From positions 21,351 through 85,350 of the forward strand of contig NZ_QVLR01000024.1 in the NCBI RefSeq assembly GCF_014822185.1: a stretch of DNA of 64,000 nucleotides, written 5' to 3'. This document shows, piece by piece, positions 20,422 to 31,700 of the stretch (position 1 is the first letter of the stretch; each line of letters starts with the position of its first letter). The DNA comes from Azoarcus sp. Aa7. GTDB taxonomy: Bacteria; Pseudomonadota; Gammaproteobacteria; Burkholderiales; Rhodocyclaceae. The notes below the pieces were generated by a model that worked only from the letters and a program-made list of their open reading frames with translations, was not told the origin of the DNA and did no database searches. The translations under genes were made by a program, and so were the position numbers.

Positions 20422-21318
20422 ATGACTTCTCCCGCAATACGGATCGTTTCCGCGACCAAGCGTTATGGTTCCCTCCAGGCGCTCGCCGGGGTCGACCTCG
20501 AAGTCGCGCAGGGCGAATTCTTCGGCCTGCTCGGACCGAACGGCGCGGGCAAGACGACGCTCATCTCGGCGCTCTCGGGCCTCGCGCGCCCGGATGGCGG
20601 AGTCTTCGAGATCATGGGCTACAACGTCGTCTCGGACTATCGCAATGCCCGGCGCAATCTCGGTGTCGTGCCGCAGGAGCTGGTGTTCGATCCATTCTTC
20701 TCGGTGCGCGAGCTGCTGCGCATCCAGTCCGGCTACTTCGGCATCCGCAACAACGACGACTGGATCGACGAGATCCTCGAGAACCTCGATCTGACCGCCA
20801 AGGCCGGCGCCAACATGCGCATGCTTTCGGGGGGCATGAAGCGGCGCGTGCTCGTCGCGCAGGCGCTCGTACATCGTCCCCCGGTGATCGTGCTCGACGA
20901 GCCGACCGCCGGCGTCGACGTCGAGCTGCGCCAGGGCTTGTGGCAGTTTATCCGCAAGCTCAATCGAGACGGGCACACCATCGTGTTGACGACGCACTAC
21001 CTCGAAGAGGCCGAGGCGCTGTGCGGGCGCATCGCGATGCTCAAATCCGGCAAGGTCGTCGCGCTGGACACCACCGAGAACCTGTTGCGTCGCTTCGCCA
21101 GCCATTCGCTCGCGGTGCGCCTCGATCGCCCCGAACTGGCGGCTGCCTCGGGCGGCGTGCTCGCTGCCAACGGCTGGGCGGAGTTTCCCCTCGATCGTTA
21201 CGACGATCTGGAGCCCCTGCTCGCGCGCTTGCGCGAGTCGGGTGCGAAGATCCTCGAACTGCGCGTGGGCGAGGCCGATCTCGAGCGCGTGTTCGTGGAG
21301 GTGATGAGCCGTGCATGA
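20422..21318 (+). CDS. ABC-2 type exporter ATPase (YadG-like)
   Basis: 298-residue ATP-binding subunit of an ABC-2 exporter. Walker A GPNGAGKTT, signature LSGGMKRRVLVAQAL, Walker B VIVLDEPTAGVD and the H-loop THYLEEAEALC are all intact. It resembles E. coli YadG and the NodI/CcmA drug-exporter ATPases. In betaproteobacteria this pair often sits between mlaB and ibaG, which suggests an envelope role, but the substrate is unknown. The stop overlaps the permease start. Confidence 0.9.
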   Translation: MTSPAIRIVSATKRYGSLQALAGVDLEVAQGEFFGLLGPNGAGKTTLISALSGLARPDGGVFEIMGYNVVSDYRNARRNLGVVPQELVFDPFFSVRELLRIQSGYFGIRNNDDWIDEILENLDLTAKAGANMRMLSGGMKRRVLVAQALVHRPPVIVLDEPTAGVDVELRQGLWQFIRKLNRDGHTIVLTTHYLEEAEALCGRIAMLKSGKVVALDTTENLLRRFASHSLAVRLDRPELAAASGGVLAANGWAEFPLDRYDDLEPLLARLRESGAKILELRVGEADLERVFVEVMSRA

Positions 21319-22078
21319 GCGCCTGATCGGTTTTCGCACCCTGCTGCAAAAGGAAGTGCTGCGTTTCTGGAAGGTGAGCTTCCAGACCGTCGGCGCCCCC
21401 GTCCTCAATGCGCTGCTGTACCTGCTGATCTTCTCGCACGTGCTCGACCGGCATGTCACGGTGTACGGCGAGATCGCCTACACAGCCTTCCTCGTGCCGG
21501 GTCTCGTGATGATGTCGCTGCTGCAGAACGCCTTTGCGAACAGCTCCTCGTCGCTGATCCAGAGCAAGATCACCGGCAACATCATCTTCGTGCTGCTGCC
21601 GCCGCTGTCCTATCGCGAGTTCTATGCCGCCTACGTGATCGCGTCGCTACTGCGCGGGCTGTTCGTCGGCGCCGGAGTGCTGCTCGTGTCCTTGCCCTTC
21701 GTCGAGCTGCCGTTGGCGGCCCCGGGCTGGATCTTCGCGTTCGGCCTCATGGGCGGCGCGATCCTCGGTTCCCTGGGCGTCATCGCAGGCATCTGGGCCG
21801 ACAAGTTCGACCAGCTCGCGGGTTTCCAGAATTTCCTGATCATGCCGCTGACGATGCTGTCCGGCGTGTTCTACTCGATCCACTCGCTGCCGGAGTTCTG
21901 GCAGAAGGTCTCGCACATCAATCCGTTCTTCTTCATGATCGACGGCTTCCGCTACGGATTCTTCGGTCAGTCCGACGTCTCGCCGTGGCTGAGCCTTGCG
22001 GTCGTGAGTCTTTGTTTCGTGTTCCTCGCAGTGCTGACCCTGGCGATGCTCGCCCGGGGCTACAAGCTGCGGGCTTGA
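21311..22078 (+). CDS. ABC-2 type exporter permease (YadH-like)
   Basis: 255-residue inner-membrane permease with six hydrophobic segments and the ABC-2 signature region near MPLTMLSGVFYSIHSLPEF. It begins with GTG at 21311, eight bases before the end of the ATPase gene, so the two subunits are coupled. It is similar to YadH/NodJ-type permeases. The substrate is unknown. Confidence 0.9.
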   Translation: MHERLIGFRTLLQKEVLRFWKVSFQTVGAPVLNALLYLLIFSHVLDRHVTVYGEIAYTAFLVPGLVMMSLLQNAFANSSSSLIQSKITGNIIFVLLPPLSYREFYAAYVIASLLRGLFVGAGVLLVSLPFVELPLAAPGWIFAFGLMGGAILGSLGVIAGIWADKFDQLAGFQNFLIMPLTMLSGVFYSIHSLPEFWQKVSHINPFFFMIDGFRYGFFGQSDVSPWLSLAVVSLCFVFLAVLTLAMLARGYKLRA

Positions 22079-22084
22079 GGGTAG

Positions 22085-23620
<1,536 letters not shown>

Positions 23621-23630
23621 GGCATGGCGC

Positions 23631-23665
23631 CCCGGCGCGGAGGCCGCGCCGGGTTACAATAATTT
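23631..23665 (+). terminator. Terminator-like hairpin after murA
   Basis: CCCGGCGCGG (23631-23640) pairs perfectly with 23644-23653 around an AGG loop. It is followed by TTACAATAATTTTTT, an interrupted T tract. The tail also contains TACAAT (23655-23660), which could serve as a -10 box for hisG, so the element may separate murA from the his operon. Confidence 0.6.
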
Positions 23666-23690
23666 TTTGATTCTTCCCGAGGCACCCTTC

Positions 23691-24332
23691 GTGTCCAGCA
23701 TCACCCTCGCCCTGTCCAAGGGCCGCATCTTCGAGGAAACGCTGCCGCTGCTCGCAGCCGCCGGCATCACCCCGACCGACAATCCCGAGACCTCGCGCAA
23801 ACTCATCATCGGCACGAACCGTCTCGACGTGCGCCTCGTGATCGTGCGCGCGACCGACACGCCGACCTATGTCCAGTACGGGGCGGCCGATCTCGGCATC
23901 GCGGGCAAGGACGTGCTCCTCGAGCATGGCGGGGCGGGGCTGTACCAGCCGCTGGACCTCAATATCGCGAAGTGCCGCCTGTGCGTCGCGACGCAGAAGG
24001 GTTTCGATTACGCCGCCGCGACGCGTCCCGGCGGGCGCATCCGCGTCGCGACCAAGTACATCAACAGCGCGAAGGCGCACTTCGCCGCGAAGGGCGTGCA
24101 TGTCGACCTGATCAAGCTGTACGGCTCGATGGAGCTCGCGCCGCTGGTCGGTCTTGCCGACGCGATCGTGGACCTCGTCTCGAGCGGCAATACGCTGCGC
24201 GCCAACAATCTCGAGGAGGTCGAAGAGATCATGTCGATCAGCTCGCGCCTGGTCGTGAATCAGGCCTCGCTGAAGCTCAAGCGCGAACTCATCCAGCCCG
24301 TGCTGGATGCTTTTGCCGGAGCCGTGAAATGA
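23691..24332 (+). CDS. hisG: ATP phosphoribosyltransferase, short form
   Basis: First step of histidine synthesis (ATP plus PRPP). The 213-residue protein opens [20 protein letters not shown]. The [19 protein letters not shown] region and a C-terminus without the ACT-like regulatory domain mark the short form, which needs HisZ (not in this window). The start is GTG at 23691 with GAGG eight bases upstream; a TTG at 23667 adds only non-family residues. It overlaps hisD by four bases. Confidence 0.95.
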   Translation: MSSITLALSKGRIFEETLPLLAAAGITPTDNPETSRKLIIGTNRLDVRLVIVRATDTPTYVQYGAADLGIAGKDVLLEHGGAGLYQPLDLNIAKCRLCVATQKGFDYAAATRPGGRIRVATKYINSAKAHFAAKGVHVDLIKLYGSMELAPLVGLADAIVDLVSSGNTLRANNLEEVEEIMSISSRLVVNQASLKLKRELIQPVLDAFAGAVK

Positions 24333-25642
24333 GCGATCCGAACCGCAGGATCCGCCGCCTCGACGCGCGCGATCCCGAGTTCCTGTCCACGCTGGACGCG
24401 CTGCTCGCCTTCGAAGGCAGTGCCGACGCGCGCATCGACGCGGCCGTCACCGAGATCCTGAGTGCCGTGCGCACCGCCGGTGATGCGGCGGTGATCGAAT
24501 ACACGCGCCGCTTCGACCGCCTCGACGTGAAGTCGATGGCCGGGCTGGAGCTGCCGAAGTCCGAACTGAGGGCCGCGCTCGACAGCCTCACCGTCGAGCA
24601 GCGCGAAGCCTTGCGCATCGCCGCCGACCGCGTGCGCATCTACCACGAACGTCAGCGTGCCGAATCTTGGGACTACGTCGAAGCCGACGGCACTCGCCTC
24701 GGCCAGAAGGTTACGCCGCTCGACCGCGTCGGCCTGTACGTGCCGGGCGGGCGCGCGTCCTACCCGAGCTCGGTGCTGATGAACGCCGTTCCGGCCAAGG
24801 TTGCCGGCGTCGGCGAGTTGATCATGGTCGTGCCGACGCCGAACGGCGAGAAGAACCCGCTGGTGCTCGCCGCCGCCGCCATCACCGGCGTCGATCGCGT
24901 ATTCACGATCGGCGGCGCGCAGGCCGTCGCGGCGCTCGCGTACGGCACGCAGACCCTGCCGCAGGTGGACAAGATCGTCGGTCCCGGCAACGCCTATGTC
25001 GCCGAGGCCAAGCGCCGCGTGTTCGGCACGGTCGGCATCGACATGGTCGCCGGGCCGTCCGAAGTGCTGATCATCTCCGACGGCAGCGGCCACTCCGACT
25101 GGGTCGCGATGGACCTCTTCGCGCAGGCCGAGCACGACGAGCTCGCGCAGTCCATCCTGCTATGCACCGATGCCGCGTTCATCGATGCGGTGGAGGCCTC
25201 GATCGAGCGCCTGCTGCCGACGATGCCGCGCCACGAGACCATCGCCGCCTCGCTCGCGAACCGTGGCGCGCTGATCCACGTCGACAGCCTGGAGCAGGCC
25301 TGCACGATCGCGAACCGCATCGCGCCGGAACACCTGGAGCTGTCGCTCGACGAGCCCGAGCCGTGGATAGCCCGCATCCGTCACGCCGGCGCGATCTTCG
25401 TCGGTCATTGGTCGGTCGAGGCGCTGGGCGACTACTGTGCCGGCCCCAACCACGTGTTGCCGACGATGCGCAGCGCGCGCTTCTCGTCGCCGCTGGGCGT
25501 GTACGATTTCCAGAAGCGCACCAGCATCATCCATATCTCGGAAGCGGGAGCGCAGACGCTGGGACGCGTCGCCTCGACGCTCGCCCACGGCGAGGGGCTG
25601 CAGGCGCACGCGCGCTCGGCGGAGATGCGCCTGCACAAGTGA
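24329..25642 (+). CDS. hisD: Histidinol dehydrogenase
   Basis: NAD-dependent zinc enzyme performing the last two steps of histidine synthesis. The 437-residue protein contains [52 protein letters not shown] and [11 protein letters not shown], with the C-terminal catalytic-region pattern [14 protein letters not shown]. It is coupled to hisG by an ATGA overlap. The gene downstream, hisC, lies on the other strand, so this hisGD message ends in the hairpin at 25678-25706. Confidence 0.97.
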   Translation: MSDPNRRIRRLDARDPEFLSTLDALLAFEGSADARIDAAVTEILSAVRTAGDAAVIEYTRRFDRLDVKSMAGLELPKSELRAALDSLTVEQREALRIAADRVRIYHERQRAESWDYVEADGTRLGQKVTPLDRVGLYVPGGRASYPSSVLMNAVPAKVAGVGELIMVVPTPNGEKNPLVLAAAAITGVDRVFTIGGAQAVAALAYGTQTLPQVDKIVGPGNAYVAEAKRRVFGTVGIDMVAGPSEVLIISDGSGHSDWVAMDLFAQAEHDELAQSILLCTDAAFIDAVEASIERLLPTMPRHETIAASLANRGALIHVDSLEQACTIANRIAPEHLELSLDEPEPWIARIRHAGAIFVGHWSVEALGDYCAGPNHVLPTMRSARFSSPLGVYDFQKRTSIIHISEAGAQTLGRVASTLAHGEGLQAHARSAEMRLHK

Positions 25643-25677
25643 GCCACGCCGCACCGCTCGTGCGCGAAGCGAATCAC

Positions 25678-25706
25678 GGAAGGGCGTCCCGGCGGGACGC
25701 CCTTCC
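25678..25706. terminator. Strong hairpin between convergent hisD and hisC
   Basis: GGAAGGGCGTCCC (25678-25690) pairs perfectly with 25694-25706 around a GGC loop, a 13-base stem. No T run follows on either strand, so it may act with Rho or as an mRNA 3'-end stabiliser for both convergent genes. Confidence 0.6.
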
Positions 25707-25711
25707 TGCGT

Positions 25712-26782
25712 TTACGCGAGGATTTCGCGCAGCGCCCCGACCAGGGCACCGCATTGCTCGTCGGTGCCCACGGTGATGCGCAGGAATTGGTCGATGCGCG
25801 GCTGGCGGAAGTGGCGCACGATGATCGCGCGCTTGCGCAGTTCTGCGGCGAGTTCGCCCGCGTCGCGCGTCGGGTGTGTCGCAAACACGAAGTTCGCCGC
25901 CGACGGCAGCACTTCGAATCCGAGCGAGGACAGGTCGGAAACGAGCTGGCCGCGCGTGCGGATCACCGCCTGGCGCGTGCGCTCGAAATACGCCTCGTCC
26001 TCGATCGCCGCGACGGCGCCGACGATCGCCAGCCGGTCGAGCGGGTAGGAGTTGAAGCTGTCCTTCACCCGTACGAGCGCCTCGATCAGGTTCGGGTGGC
26101 CGATCGCGAAGCCCACACGCAGCCCCGCGAGCGAGCGCGACTTGGACAAGGTCTGCACGACCAGCAGGTTCGGGTAGCTGGCTGTGAGCGCAATTGCCGA
26201 CTCGCCGCCGAAGTCCACATAGGCCTCGTCGATGACGACCACGCATTGCGGATTGCCGGCGACGATGCGCTCGATCTCGGCGAGCGGCAGCAGGCGTCCG
26301 GTCGGCGCGTTCGGGTTCGGGAAGATGATGCCGCCCGCGGCCTGGTCGCCGGCGGGCAGGTAGTCGTCGGGGCGGATCGCGAGGTTTTCGTCGAGCGGCA
26401 CCGTCTGGAATCCGATCCCGTACAGCCCGCAATACACCGGATAAAAGCTGTACGAGATGTCCGGGAAGCGCAGCGGCCGGTCGTGCTTCAGCAGCGCGAG
26501 GAAAGCGTGTGCGAGCACCTCGTCGGAACCGTTGCCGACAAACACTTCCTGCGGCGTGATGCCGTGGCGCGCGGCGATGGCGGCGCGTAGCCGTTCCGAG
26601 GTCGGGTCGGGATACAGGCGCAGCGCATCGGACGCCTCGGCGCGGATCGCCTCGATCGCCTTCGGCGAGGGGCCGTAAGGATGCTCGTTGGTGTTGAGCT
26701 TGACCAGGTTGGCGATCTTGGGCTGTTCGCCCGGGACATAGGGGGTCAGGCCGTTAACGACGGCGCTCCAGTATTGGCTCAT
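25712..26782 (-). CDS. hisC: Histidinol-phosphate aminotransferase
   Basis: PLP-dependent conversion of imidazole acetol phosphate to histidinol phosphate. The 356-residue protein opens [20 protein letters not shown], with [29 protein letters not shown] and the PLP-lysine motif [14 protein letters not shown]. The frame stays open far upstream on this strand, but that is antisense to hisB, hisH and hisA. It sits between hisD and hisB in the normal his order yet is inverted relative to both. It may therefore be transcribed alone. Confidence 0.95.
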   Translation of the reverse strand: MSQYWSAVVNGLTPYVPGEQPKIANLVKLNTNEHPYGPSPKAIEAIRAEASDALRLYPDPTSERLRAAIAARHGITPQEVFVGNGSDEVLAHAFLALLKHDRPLRFPDISYSFYPVYCGLYGIGFQTVPLDENLAIRPDDYLPAGDQAAGGIIFPNPNAPTGRLLPLAEIERIVAGNPQCVVVIDEAYVDFGGESAIALTASYPNLLVVQTLSKSRSLAGLRVGFAIGHPNLIEALVRVKDSFNSYPLDRLAIVGAVAAIEDEAYFERTRQAVIRTRGQLVSDLSSLGFEVLPSAANFVFATHPTRDAGELAAELRKRAIIVRHFRQPRIDQFLRITVGTDEQCGALVGALREILA

Positions 26783-26847
26783 CGGCGGATCGGATGCAGG
26801 ATTGTCGGAGGGGCCCCGCGCAGGCCTTGCGGCCGCAGCGGCCGGCA

Positions 26848-26878
26848 TTGCGGCGGGACAGTCAGGCGATGGTATCAT
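26848..26878 (+). promoter_or_regulatory. Possible promoter for hisBHAFIE
   Basis: TATCAT (26873-26878) is a reasonable -10 box 55 bases upstream of hisB, with a weak TTGCGG (26848-26853) at 19-base spacing. A promoter is expected here because hisC is inverted and the hisGD transcript should end before it. Confidence 0.35.
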
Positions 26879-26932
26879 GCCCGAGAGTGACGCCCGCCCG
26901 CGTCCGAACCCCTCATTTCGAAGCAGATCCTC

Positions 26933-27520
26933 ATGCGGCAAGCCGAAGTAACTCGCGACACCCTGGAAACCCGGATCACCGTCCGCATCGACCTGGACGG
27001 CAGCGGCAAGGCCAGTCTCGCCACGGGCGTGCCCTTCTTCGATCACATGCTCGACCAGATCGCCCGCCACGGTGCGATCGATCTCGACATCAAGGCCGAC
27101 GGCGACGTCCACATCGACGACCACCACACCGTCGAGGACGTCGGCATCACGCTGGGGCAGGCCTTCGCGAAGGCGCTCGGCGACAAGAAAGGGATCTTCC
27201 GTTACGGCCACGCCTATGTGCCGCTCGACGAGGCGCTGTCGCGCGTCGTCGTGGACTTCTCCGGCCGACCGGGGCTGCATTACTTCGTGAATTACACGCG
27301 TGCGCGCATCGGCAATTTCGATGTGGATCTCGCGCGCGAATTCTTCCAGGGCTTCGTCAATCATGCCGGGGTGACCGTGCATATCGACAACCTGCGCGGC
27401 GACAATGCCCATCACCAGTGCGAGACCATCTTCAAGGCCTTCGGTCGCGCGTTGCGCATGGCCGCCCAGCGCGACGAGCGCGCGGCCGGCGTGATCCCCT
27501 CGACCAAGGGCGCCCTCTGA
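26933..27520 (+). CDS. hisB: Imidazoleglycerol-phosphate dehydratase
   Basis: Manganese-dependent dehydratase making imidazole acetol phosphate. The 195-residue monofunctional form lacks the phosphatase domain found in enterobacterial HisB. Metal-binding histidine motifs are present: [34 protein letters not shown] and DNAHHQCE. It begins the second his transcription unit (B, H, A, F, I, E). Confidence 0.97.
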   Translation: MRQAEVTRDTLETRITVRIDLDGSGKASLATGVPFFDHMLDQIARHGAIDLDIKADGDVHIDDHHTVEDVGITLGQAFAKALGDKKGIFRYGHAYVPLDEALSRVVVDFSGRPGLHYFVNYTRARIGNFDVDLAREFFQGFVNHAGVTVHIDNLRGDNAHHQCETIFKAFGRALRMAAQRDERAAGVIPSTKGAL

Positions 27521-27574
27521 GTTCACGCCAAACTCCCCGCCCAACCTTCTGATTTTCCTGCGAGCGATTCCGCG

Positions 27575-28213
27575 ATGAGCGACGTAGCCATCATCGACTA
27601 CGGCATGGGTAACCTGCGTTCGGTTGCCAAGGCGGTCGAACACGTAGCCCCCGGCAAGACCGTGGTCGTGACCTCCGATCCCGAGGTGGTCGCGGCGGCC
27701 GGCCGGGTGGTGTTTCCGGGCCAGGGCGCGATGCCCGACTGCATGCGCGAACTGGATCTGCGCGGACTGCGCGCATCGGTACTGGAGGCCGCCGCGTCCA
27801 AGCCCTTCCTCGGCATCTGCATCGGCGAGCAGATGCTTTTCGGCCACAGCGAGGAGGGCGACGTGCCGGGCCTCGGCATCCTCTCCGGCAATGTCGTGCG
27901 CTTTCCCGACGCGAACATGGTCGCGGCCGACGGCGCCCGCCTCAAGGTGCCGCACATGGGCTGGAACCGCGTGCGCCAGCGCATCGCGCACCCGTTGTGG
28001 GAAGGCATTCCCGACGGCGAGCGCTTCTATTTCGTGCACAGCTATTTCGTCCGGCCGGACGAGCTTTCGCTGGTTGCGGCCGAGACCGATTACGGTTTGA
28101 TGTTTACCAGTGCAGTCGCGCGGGATAACATCTTCGCGGTTCAGTTCCATCCCGAAAAGAGTGCGCAGGCAGGCCTGCGGATGCTTGCGAATTTCATGTC
28201 CTGGGCCCCCTGA
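27575..28213 (+). CDS. hisH: Imidazole glycerol phosphate synthase, glutaminase subunit
   Basis: It supplies ammonia from glutamine to HisF. The 212-residue class I glutamine amidotransferase opens [14 protein letters not shown]. The catalytic Cys lies in [12 protein letters not shown] and the His/Glu pair in AVQFHPEKS. The nucleophile motif reads GICIGEQ where GICLGMQ is most common, a small variation near the active site. Confidence 0.96.
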   Translation: MSDVAIIDYGMGNLRSVAKAVEHVAPGKTVVVTSDPEVVAAAGRVVFPGQGAMPDCMRELDLRGLRASVLEAAASKPFLGICIGEQMLFGHSEEGDVPGLGILSGNVVRFPDANMVAADGARLKVPHMGWNRVRQRIAHPLWEGIPDGERFYFVHSYFVRPDELSLVAAETDYGLMFTSAVARDNIFAVQFHPEKSAQAGLRMLANFMSWAP

Positions 28214-28276
28214 CGAGCGCCGTCCGGACCCCGTCTGTAGCTTCCCTTTCACTCCTCTGATGCAACTCATCCCCGT

Positions 28277-29026
28277 ATGCTGCTGATTCCCGCTATCGAT
28301 CTGAAGGACGGCCATTGCGTGCGCCTCAAGCAGGGCGAAATGGACGATGCCACGGTGTTTTCCCAGGACCCGGCCGCGATGGCGCGGCACTGGATCAACC
28401 TCGGCGCACGCCGCCTGCACCTTGTCGACCTCAACGGCGCTTTCGCCGGCAAGCCCAAGAACGGGGCCGCGATCCGCGCGATCGCCGATGAGGTCGGCGA
28501 CGACATTCCCGTGCAACTCGGCGGGGGCATCCGCGATCTCGACACGATCGAGCACTACCTCGACAACGGCATCTCCTACGTCATCATCGGGACTGCCGCG
28601 GTGAAGAATCCGGGCTTCCTGCACGACGCGTGCGGCGCGTTCCCGGGCCACATCATCGTCGGTCTCGACGCCAAGGACGGCAAGGTCGCCGTCGACGGCT
28701 GGTCGAAGATGACCGGGCACGACGTCGTCGATCTCGCGAAGAAGTACGAGGACTACGGCGTCGAGGCCGTGATCTACACCGACATCGGCCGCGACGGCAT
28801 GCTCTCCGGCGTGAACATCGAAGCCACCGTGCGCCTCGCGCAGGCCCTGCGCATCCCGGTCATCGCCAGCGGCGGCATCGCCACGCTGGCCGATATCGAC
28901 GCACTGTGCGCGGTCGAGGCCGAAGGCATCACCGGCGCGATCACCGGGCGCGCGATCTACGAAGGCACGCTGGACTTCGCCGTCGCGCAGGCGCGCGCGG
29001 ACGAACTCAGCGGCGAAACGGCCTGA
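28277..29026 (+). CDS. hisA: ProFAR isomerase
   Basis: 1-(5-phosphoribosyl)-5-[(5-phosphoribosylamino)methylideneamino]imidazole-4-carboxamide isomerase, a TIM-barrel step of histidine synthesis. The 249-residue protein opens [19 protein letters not shown] with the catalytic aspartate, and the second aspartate lies in [12 protein letters not shown]. It overlaps the hisF start by one base (TGATG). Confidence 0.96.
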   Translation: MLLIPAIDLKDGHCVRLKQGEMDDATVFSQDPAAMARHWINLGARRLHLVDLNGAFAGKPKNGAAIRAIADEVGDDIPVQLGGGIRDLDTIEHYLDNGISYVIIGTAAVKNPGFLHDACGAFPGHIIVGLDAKDGKVAVDGWSKMTGHDVVDLAKKYEDYGVEAVIYTDIGRDGMLSGVNIEATVRLAQALRIPVIASGGIATLADIDALCAVEAEGITGAITGRAIYEGTLDFAVAQARADELSGETA

Positions 29027-29784
29027 TGCTCGCCAAGCGCATCATCCCCTGTCTGGACGTGAATGCCGGGCGTGTGGTCAAGGGCGTCAATTTTCTCGAA
29101 TTGCGCGACGCCGGCGATCCGGTCGAGATCGCGCGCCGCTACGACGAGCAGGGGGCCGACGAGATCACCTTCCTCGACATCACTGCGAGCTCCGACGCGC
29201 GCGACACCATCATCCATGTCGTCGAGCAGGTCGCCGAGCAGGTGTTCATCCCGCTGACGGTCGGCGGCGGAGTGCGCACGGTCGAGGACGTGCGGCGCCT
29301 TCTCAACGCCGGCGCCGACAAGGTCAGCATCAACACGGCCGCGGTGAATAACCCGCAGGTCGTCGCCGACGCCGCGGGCAAGGTCGGCAGCCAGTGCATC
29401 GTCGTCGCGATCGACGCCAAGCAGACGGCCCCCGGCAAGTGGGAGGTGTTCACGCACGGCGGGCGCAACAACACCGGACTCGACGCGATCGAGTGGGCGA
29501 AGAAGGTCGCCGCCCTTGGTGCCGGCGAGATCCTGCTCACGAGCATGGACCGCGACGGCACCAAGATCGGCTTCGATCTTGCGCTCACGCGCGCGGTGTC
29601 GGATGCCGTCCCGATCCCGGTGATCGCCAGCGGCGGTGTCGGCACGCTCGAGCATCTGGTCGAAGGGGTGTCCGAAGGCCGTGCCGACGCCGTGCTCGCG
29701 GCGAGCATCTTCCATTTCGGCCAGCATACGGTGCGCGAGGCCAAGGAGCTGATGCGCAGCCGCGGCATCGAGGTACGACTGTGA
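29026..29784 (+). CDS. hisF: Imidazole glycerol phosphate synthase, cyclase subunit
   Basis: Cyclase partner of HisH, releasing imidazole glycerol phosphate and AICAR. The 252-residue TIM barrel opens [20 protein letters not shown] with the catalytic Asp, and the second Asp lies in [15 protein letters not shown]. The start ATG overlaps the hisA stop, and its stop overlaps the hisI start. Confidence 0.97.
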   Translation: MLAKRIIPCLDVNAGRVVKGVNFLELRDAGDPVEIARRYDEQGADEITFLDITASSDARDTIIHVVEQVAEQVFIPLTVGGGVRTVEDVRRLLNAGADKVSINTAAVNNPQVVADAAGKVGSQCIVVAIDAKQTAPGKWEVFTHGGRNNTGLDAIEWAKKVAALGAGEILLTSMDRDGTKIGFDLALTRAVSDAVPIPVIASGGVGTLEHLVEGVSEGRADAVLAASIFHFGQHTVREAKELMRSRGIEVRL

Positions 29785-30182
29785 GCAACGCCAATTCAGC
29801 CCGCTGGCTCAACGAGATCCGCTGGGACGACCAGGGTCTCGTGCCGGTGATCGCGCAGGAGGCCTCGACCGGCGACGTGCTGATGTTCGCCTGGATGAAC
29901 CGCGACGCCCTGCAGCGCACCGCCGAGACCGGCGAGGCGATCTACTGGTCGCGCTCGCGCCGCAAGCTGTGGCACAAGGGCGAGGAGTCCGGCCACGTTC
30001 AGAAAGTGCATGAGATCCGCATCGACTGTGATAATGACGTCGTGTTGCTGAAGGTCGAGCAGATTGGCGGCATCGCCTGCCATACCGGACGTCACAGCTG
30101 CTTTTTCCAGCGTTATCTGAGCGCGGGTTCGTGGGAGGCCGTTGACCCCGTGCTGAAGGATCCCAAGGACATCTACAAATGA
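29781..30182 (+). CDS. hisI: Phosphoribosyl-AMP cyclohydrolase
   Basis: Opens the adenine ring of PR-AMP. The 133-residue monofunctional protein has the conserved [30 protein letters not shown] and the metal-binding [12 protein letters not shown] with [12 protein letters not shown]. The start is GTG at 29781 within the hisF stop. It is separate from hisE, whose start overlaps its stop. Confidence 0.96.
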   Translation: MSNANSARWLNEIRWDDQGLVPVIAQEASTGDVLMFAWMNRDALQRTAETGEAIYWSRSRRKLWHKGEESGHVQKVHEIRIDCDNDVVLLKVEQIGGIACHTGRHSCFFQRYLSAGSWEAVDPVLKDPKDIYK

Positions 30183-30505
30183 TCGACATCGAAGTGCTGC
30201 ACCGCGTCGCCGCGACCCTCGCGGAGCGCAAGAAGGCCGACCCCGATTCCTCCTACGTGTCCAGCCTGTACGCCAAGGGCACCGACGCGATCTGCAAGAA
30301 GGTCGCCGAGGAAGCTGCCGAGACCATCATGGCGGCCAAGGACAAGGACATGCTGCACATCGTCTGGGAGGTCACCGACCTGTGGTTCCATTCGATGGTG
30401 CTGCTGTCGCATTTCGGCCTGTCGGTCGACGACGTCCTGGCCGAGTTCCGGCGCCGCGAGGGCGTCTCGGGCATCGACGAGAAGAAGGCCCGCACGACGG
30501 CCTGA
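30179..30505 (+). CDS. hisE: Phosphoribosyl-ATP pyrophosphatase
   Basis: Hydrolyses PR-ATP to PR-AMP, the second step of histidine synthesis. It has 108 residues of the all-alpha MazG-like fold, with [20 protein letters not shown] and [13 protein letters not shown] carrying the metal-binding acidic residues. The start overlaps the hisI stop by four bases. Confidence 0.95.
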   Translation: MIDIEVLHRVAATLAERKKADPDSSYVSSLYAKGTDAICKKVAEEAAETIMAAKDKDMLHIVWEVTDLWFHSMVLLSHFGLSVDDVLAEFRRREGVSGIDEKKARTTA

Positions 30506-30512
30506 CCTGAAT

Positions 30513-30860
30513 ATGAGCGACTGCATTTTCTGCCGGATCGCGGCCGGCGAGATCCCCGCGAAGAAACTGTACGAGGACGAGCACGTGCTCGCGTTCCACG
30601 ACATCAACCCGGTCGCGCCGGTGCACTTCCTCGTGATCCCGAAGCTGCACGTTCCGTCGATGGCGGAACTCGGGCCCGAGCACGTCGAGGTGATGGGGCG
30701 GGTGATGACCACGGCGGCGCGGCTCGCGCGCGAGAACGGGTGCGGCGAAGGCTTCCGCACCATCATCAATACCGGAAGGGTGGGGCGGCAGGAAGTGTAT
30801 CATCTGCACGTTCACGTCCTGGGTGGACCGGACGTGCTTCCGGCCATGTTGAAGCGTTAA
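30513..30860 (+). CDS. hinT: HIT-family purine nucleoside phosphoramidase
   Basis: Histidine-triad hydrolase of nucleoside phosphoramidates. The 115-residue protein opens [20 protein letters not shown] and carries the triad HLHVHVLGG near the C-terminus. It sits seven bases after hisE and ten before tatA, the usual his-hinT-tat arrangement in betaproteobacteria. Confidence 0.95.
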   Translation: MSDCIFCRIAAGEIPAKKLYEDEHVLAFHDINPVAPVHFLVIPKLHVPSMAELGPEHVEVMGRVMTTAARLARENGCGEGFRTIINTGRVGRQEVYHLHVHVLGGPDVLPAMLKR

Positions 30861-30870
30861 GGAGAGCAGT

Positions 30871-31095
30871 ATGGGTTCATTCAGCATCTGGCACTGGCTG
30901 ATCGTCCTGGTGATCGTCGTCCTCGTGTTCGGTACCAAGAAACTGCGCAACATCGGCCAGGATCTCGGCGGCGCGGTGAAGGGCTTCAAGGACGGCATGA
31001 AGGAGTCGGAGAAGTCCGACGACGTGCAGCAGAAGATCGGCGGCGAGACCATCGACGCCCAGGCGCGGGAAAAGTCCGACAAGCTGCATTCCTGA
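30871..31095 (+). CDS. tatA: Sec-independent translocase subunit TatA
   Basis: Pore-forming subunit of the twin-arginine translocase. The 74-residue protein has an N-terminal membrane helix ([17 protein letters not shown]), then the amphipathic helix [20 protein letters not shown] and an acidic/lysine tail. A hairpin follows the gene before tatB. Confidence 0.95.
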   Translation: MGSFSIWHWLIVLVIVVLVFGTKKLRNIGQDLGGAVKGFKDGMKESEKSDDVQQKIGGETIDAQAREKSDKLHS

Positions 31096-31119
31096 GCCTG
31101 TCCGGGCGATGTCGGCGGC

Positions 31120-31150
31120 AAGGGGCGCGGCGTCAGTGCGCCCCTTCGTT
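31120..31150 (+). terminator. Hairpin with T-rich tail between tatA and tatB
   Basis: AAGGGGCGC (31120-31128) pairs perfectly with 31138-31146 around a nine-base loop and is followed by CGTTTT. It lies in the 104-base gap inside the tat operon. It could reduce tatB/tatC transcription relative to tatA. Confidence 0.55.
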
Positions 31151-31199
31151 TTGATGCCGTCACCGTACGCATGACCCGGCCGGCAAAGGCTTCTACATC

Positions 31200-31700
31200 A
31201 TGTTCGATCTAGGTTTTTCTGAACTCATCGTCATCGCGGTGGTGACCCTCATCGTCGTCGGGCCGGAGCGCCTGCCGAAGGTCGCGCGGACCGCGGGCCA
31301 CCTCCTGGGGCGACTGCAGCGCTACGTCAGCGACGTCAAGTCGGACATCCAGCGCGAGATGCAGCTCGAGGAACTCAAGAAGTTGCAGCAGCAGGTCGAG
31401 CAGCAGGCGCGCGATCTCGAAACCTCGATGCGCGGGCAGGTCCAGAGCGTGGAGGCGGATCTCGCGCAGACCGCTGCGGAGGCGAAGAGCGGGCTGGATG
31501 GCCTGTCTGCGCCGGAGGCTGCGGTGAGCGCAGTTCCCGTGACGGAGGCCGTGCCGGCCGTGGCTGGATCGATCCCGGCGGAAGTCGCGAACCTTCCGGA
31601 CGCGCAGCTCGGCGAGCCCGTCGTCGATAACCGTCAGCTCGAACTCGGGCTCGCGCCGGCGGCCGCGCCGCTCGCGAACACGACCACGGACAAAGCATGA
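31200..31700 (+). CDS. tatB: Sec-independent translocase subunit TatB
   Basis: Substrate-receptor partner of TatC in the twin-arginine translocase. The 166-residue protein opens MFDLGFSELIVIAVVTLIVV with the conserved Glu, then GPERLPKVARTAGHLLGRLQ, a charged coiled coil (about residues 40-90) and an alanine/proline-rich tail. It overlaps tatC by four bases. Confidence 0.94.
   Translation: MFDLGFSELIVIAVVTLIVVGPERLPKVARTAGHLLGRLQRYVSDVKSDIQREMQLEELKKLQQQVEQQARDLETSMRGQVQSVEADLAQTAAEAKSGLDGLSAPEAAVSAVPVTEAVPAVAGSIPAEVANLPDAQLGEPVVDNRQLELGLAPAAAPLANTTTDKA

Noticed and set aside
25712..28720. A 1002-codon open frame on the minus strand extending hisC upstream
   Set aside because: Only the part to 26782 is HisC-like. 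The rest is antisense to hisB, hisH and hisA, whose families are certain; it is an open frame caused by high GC content.
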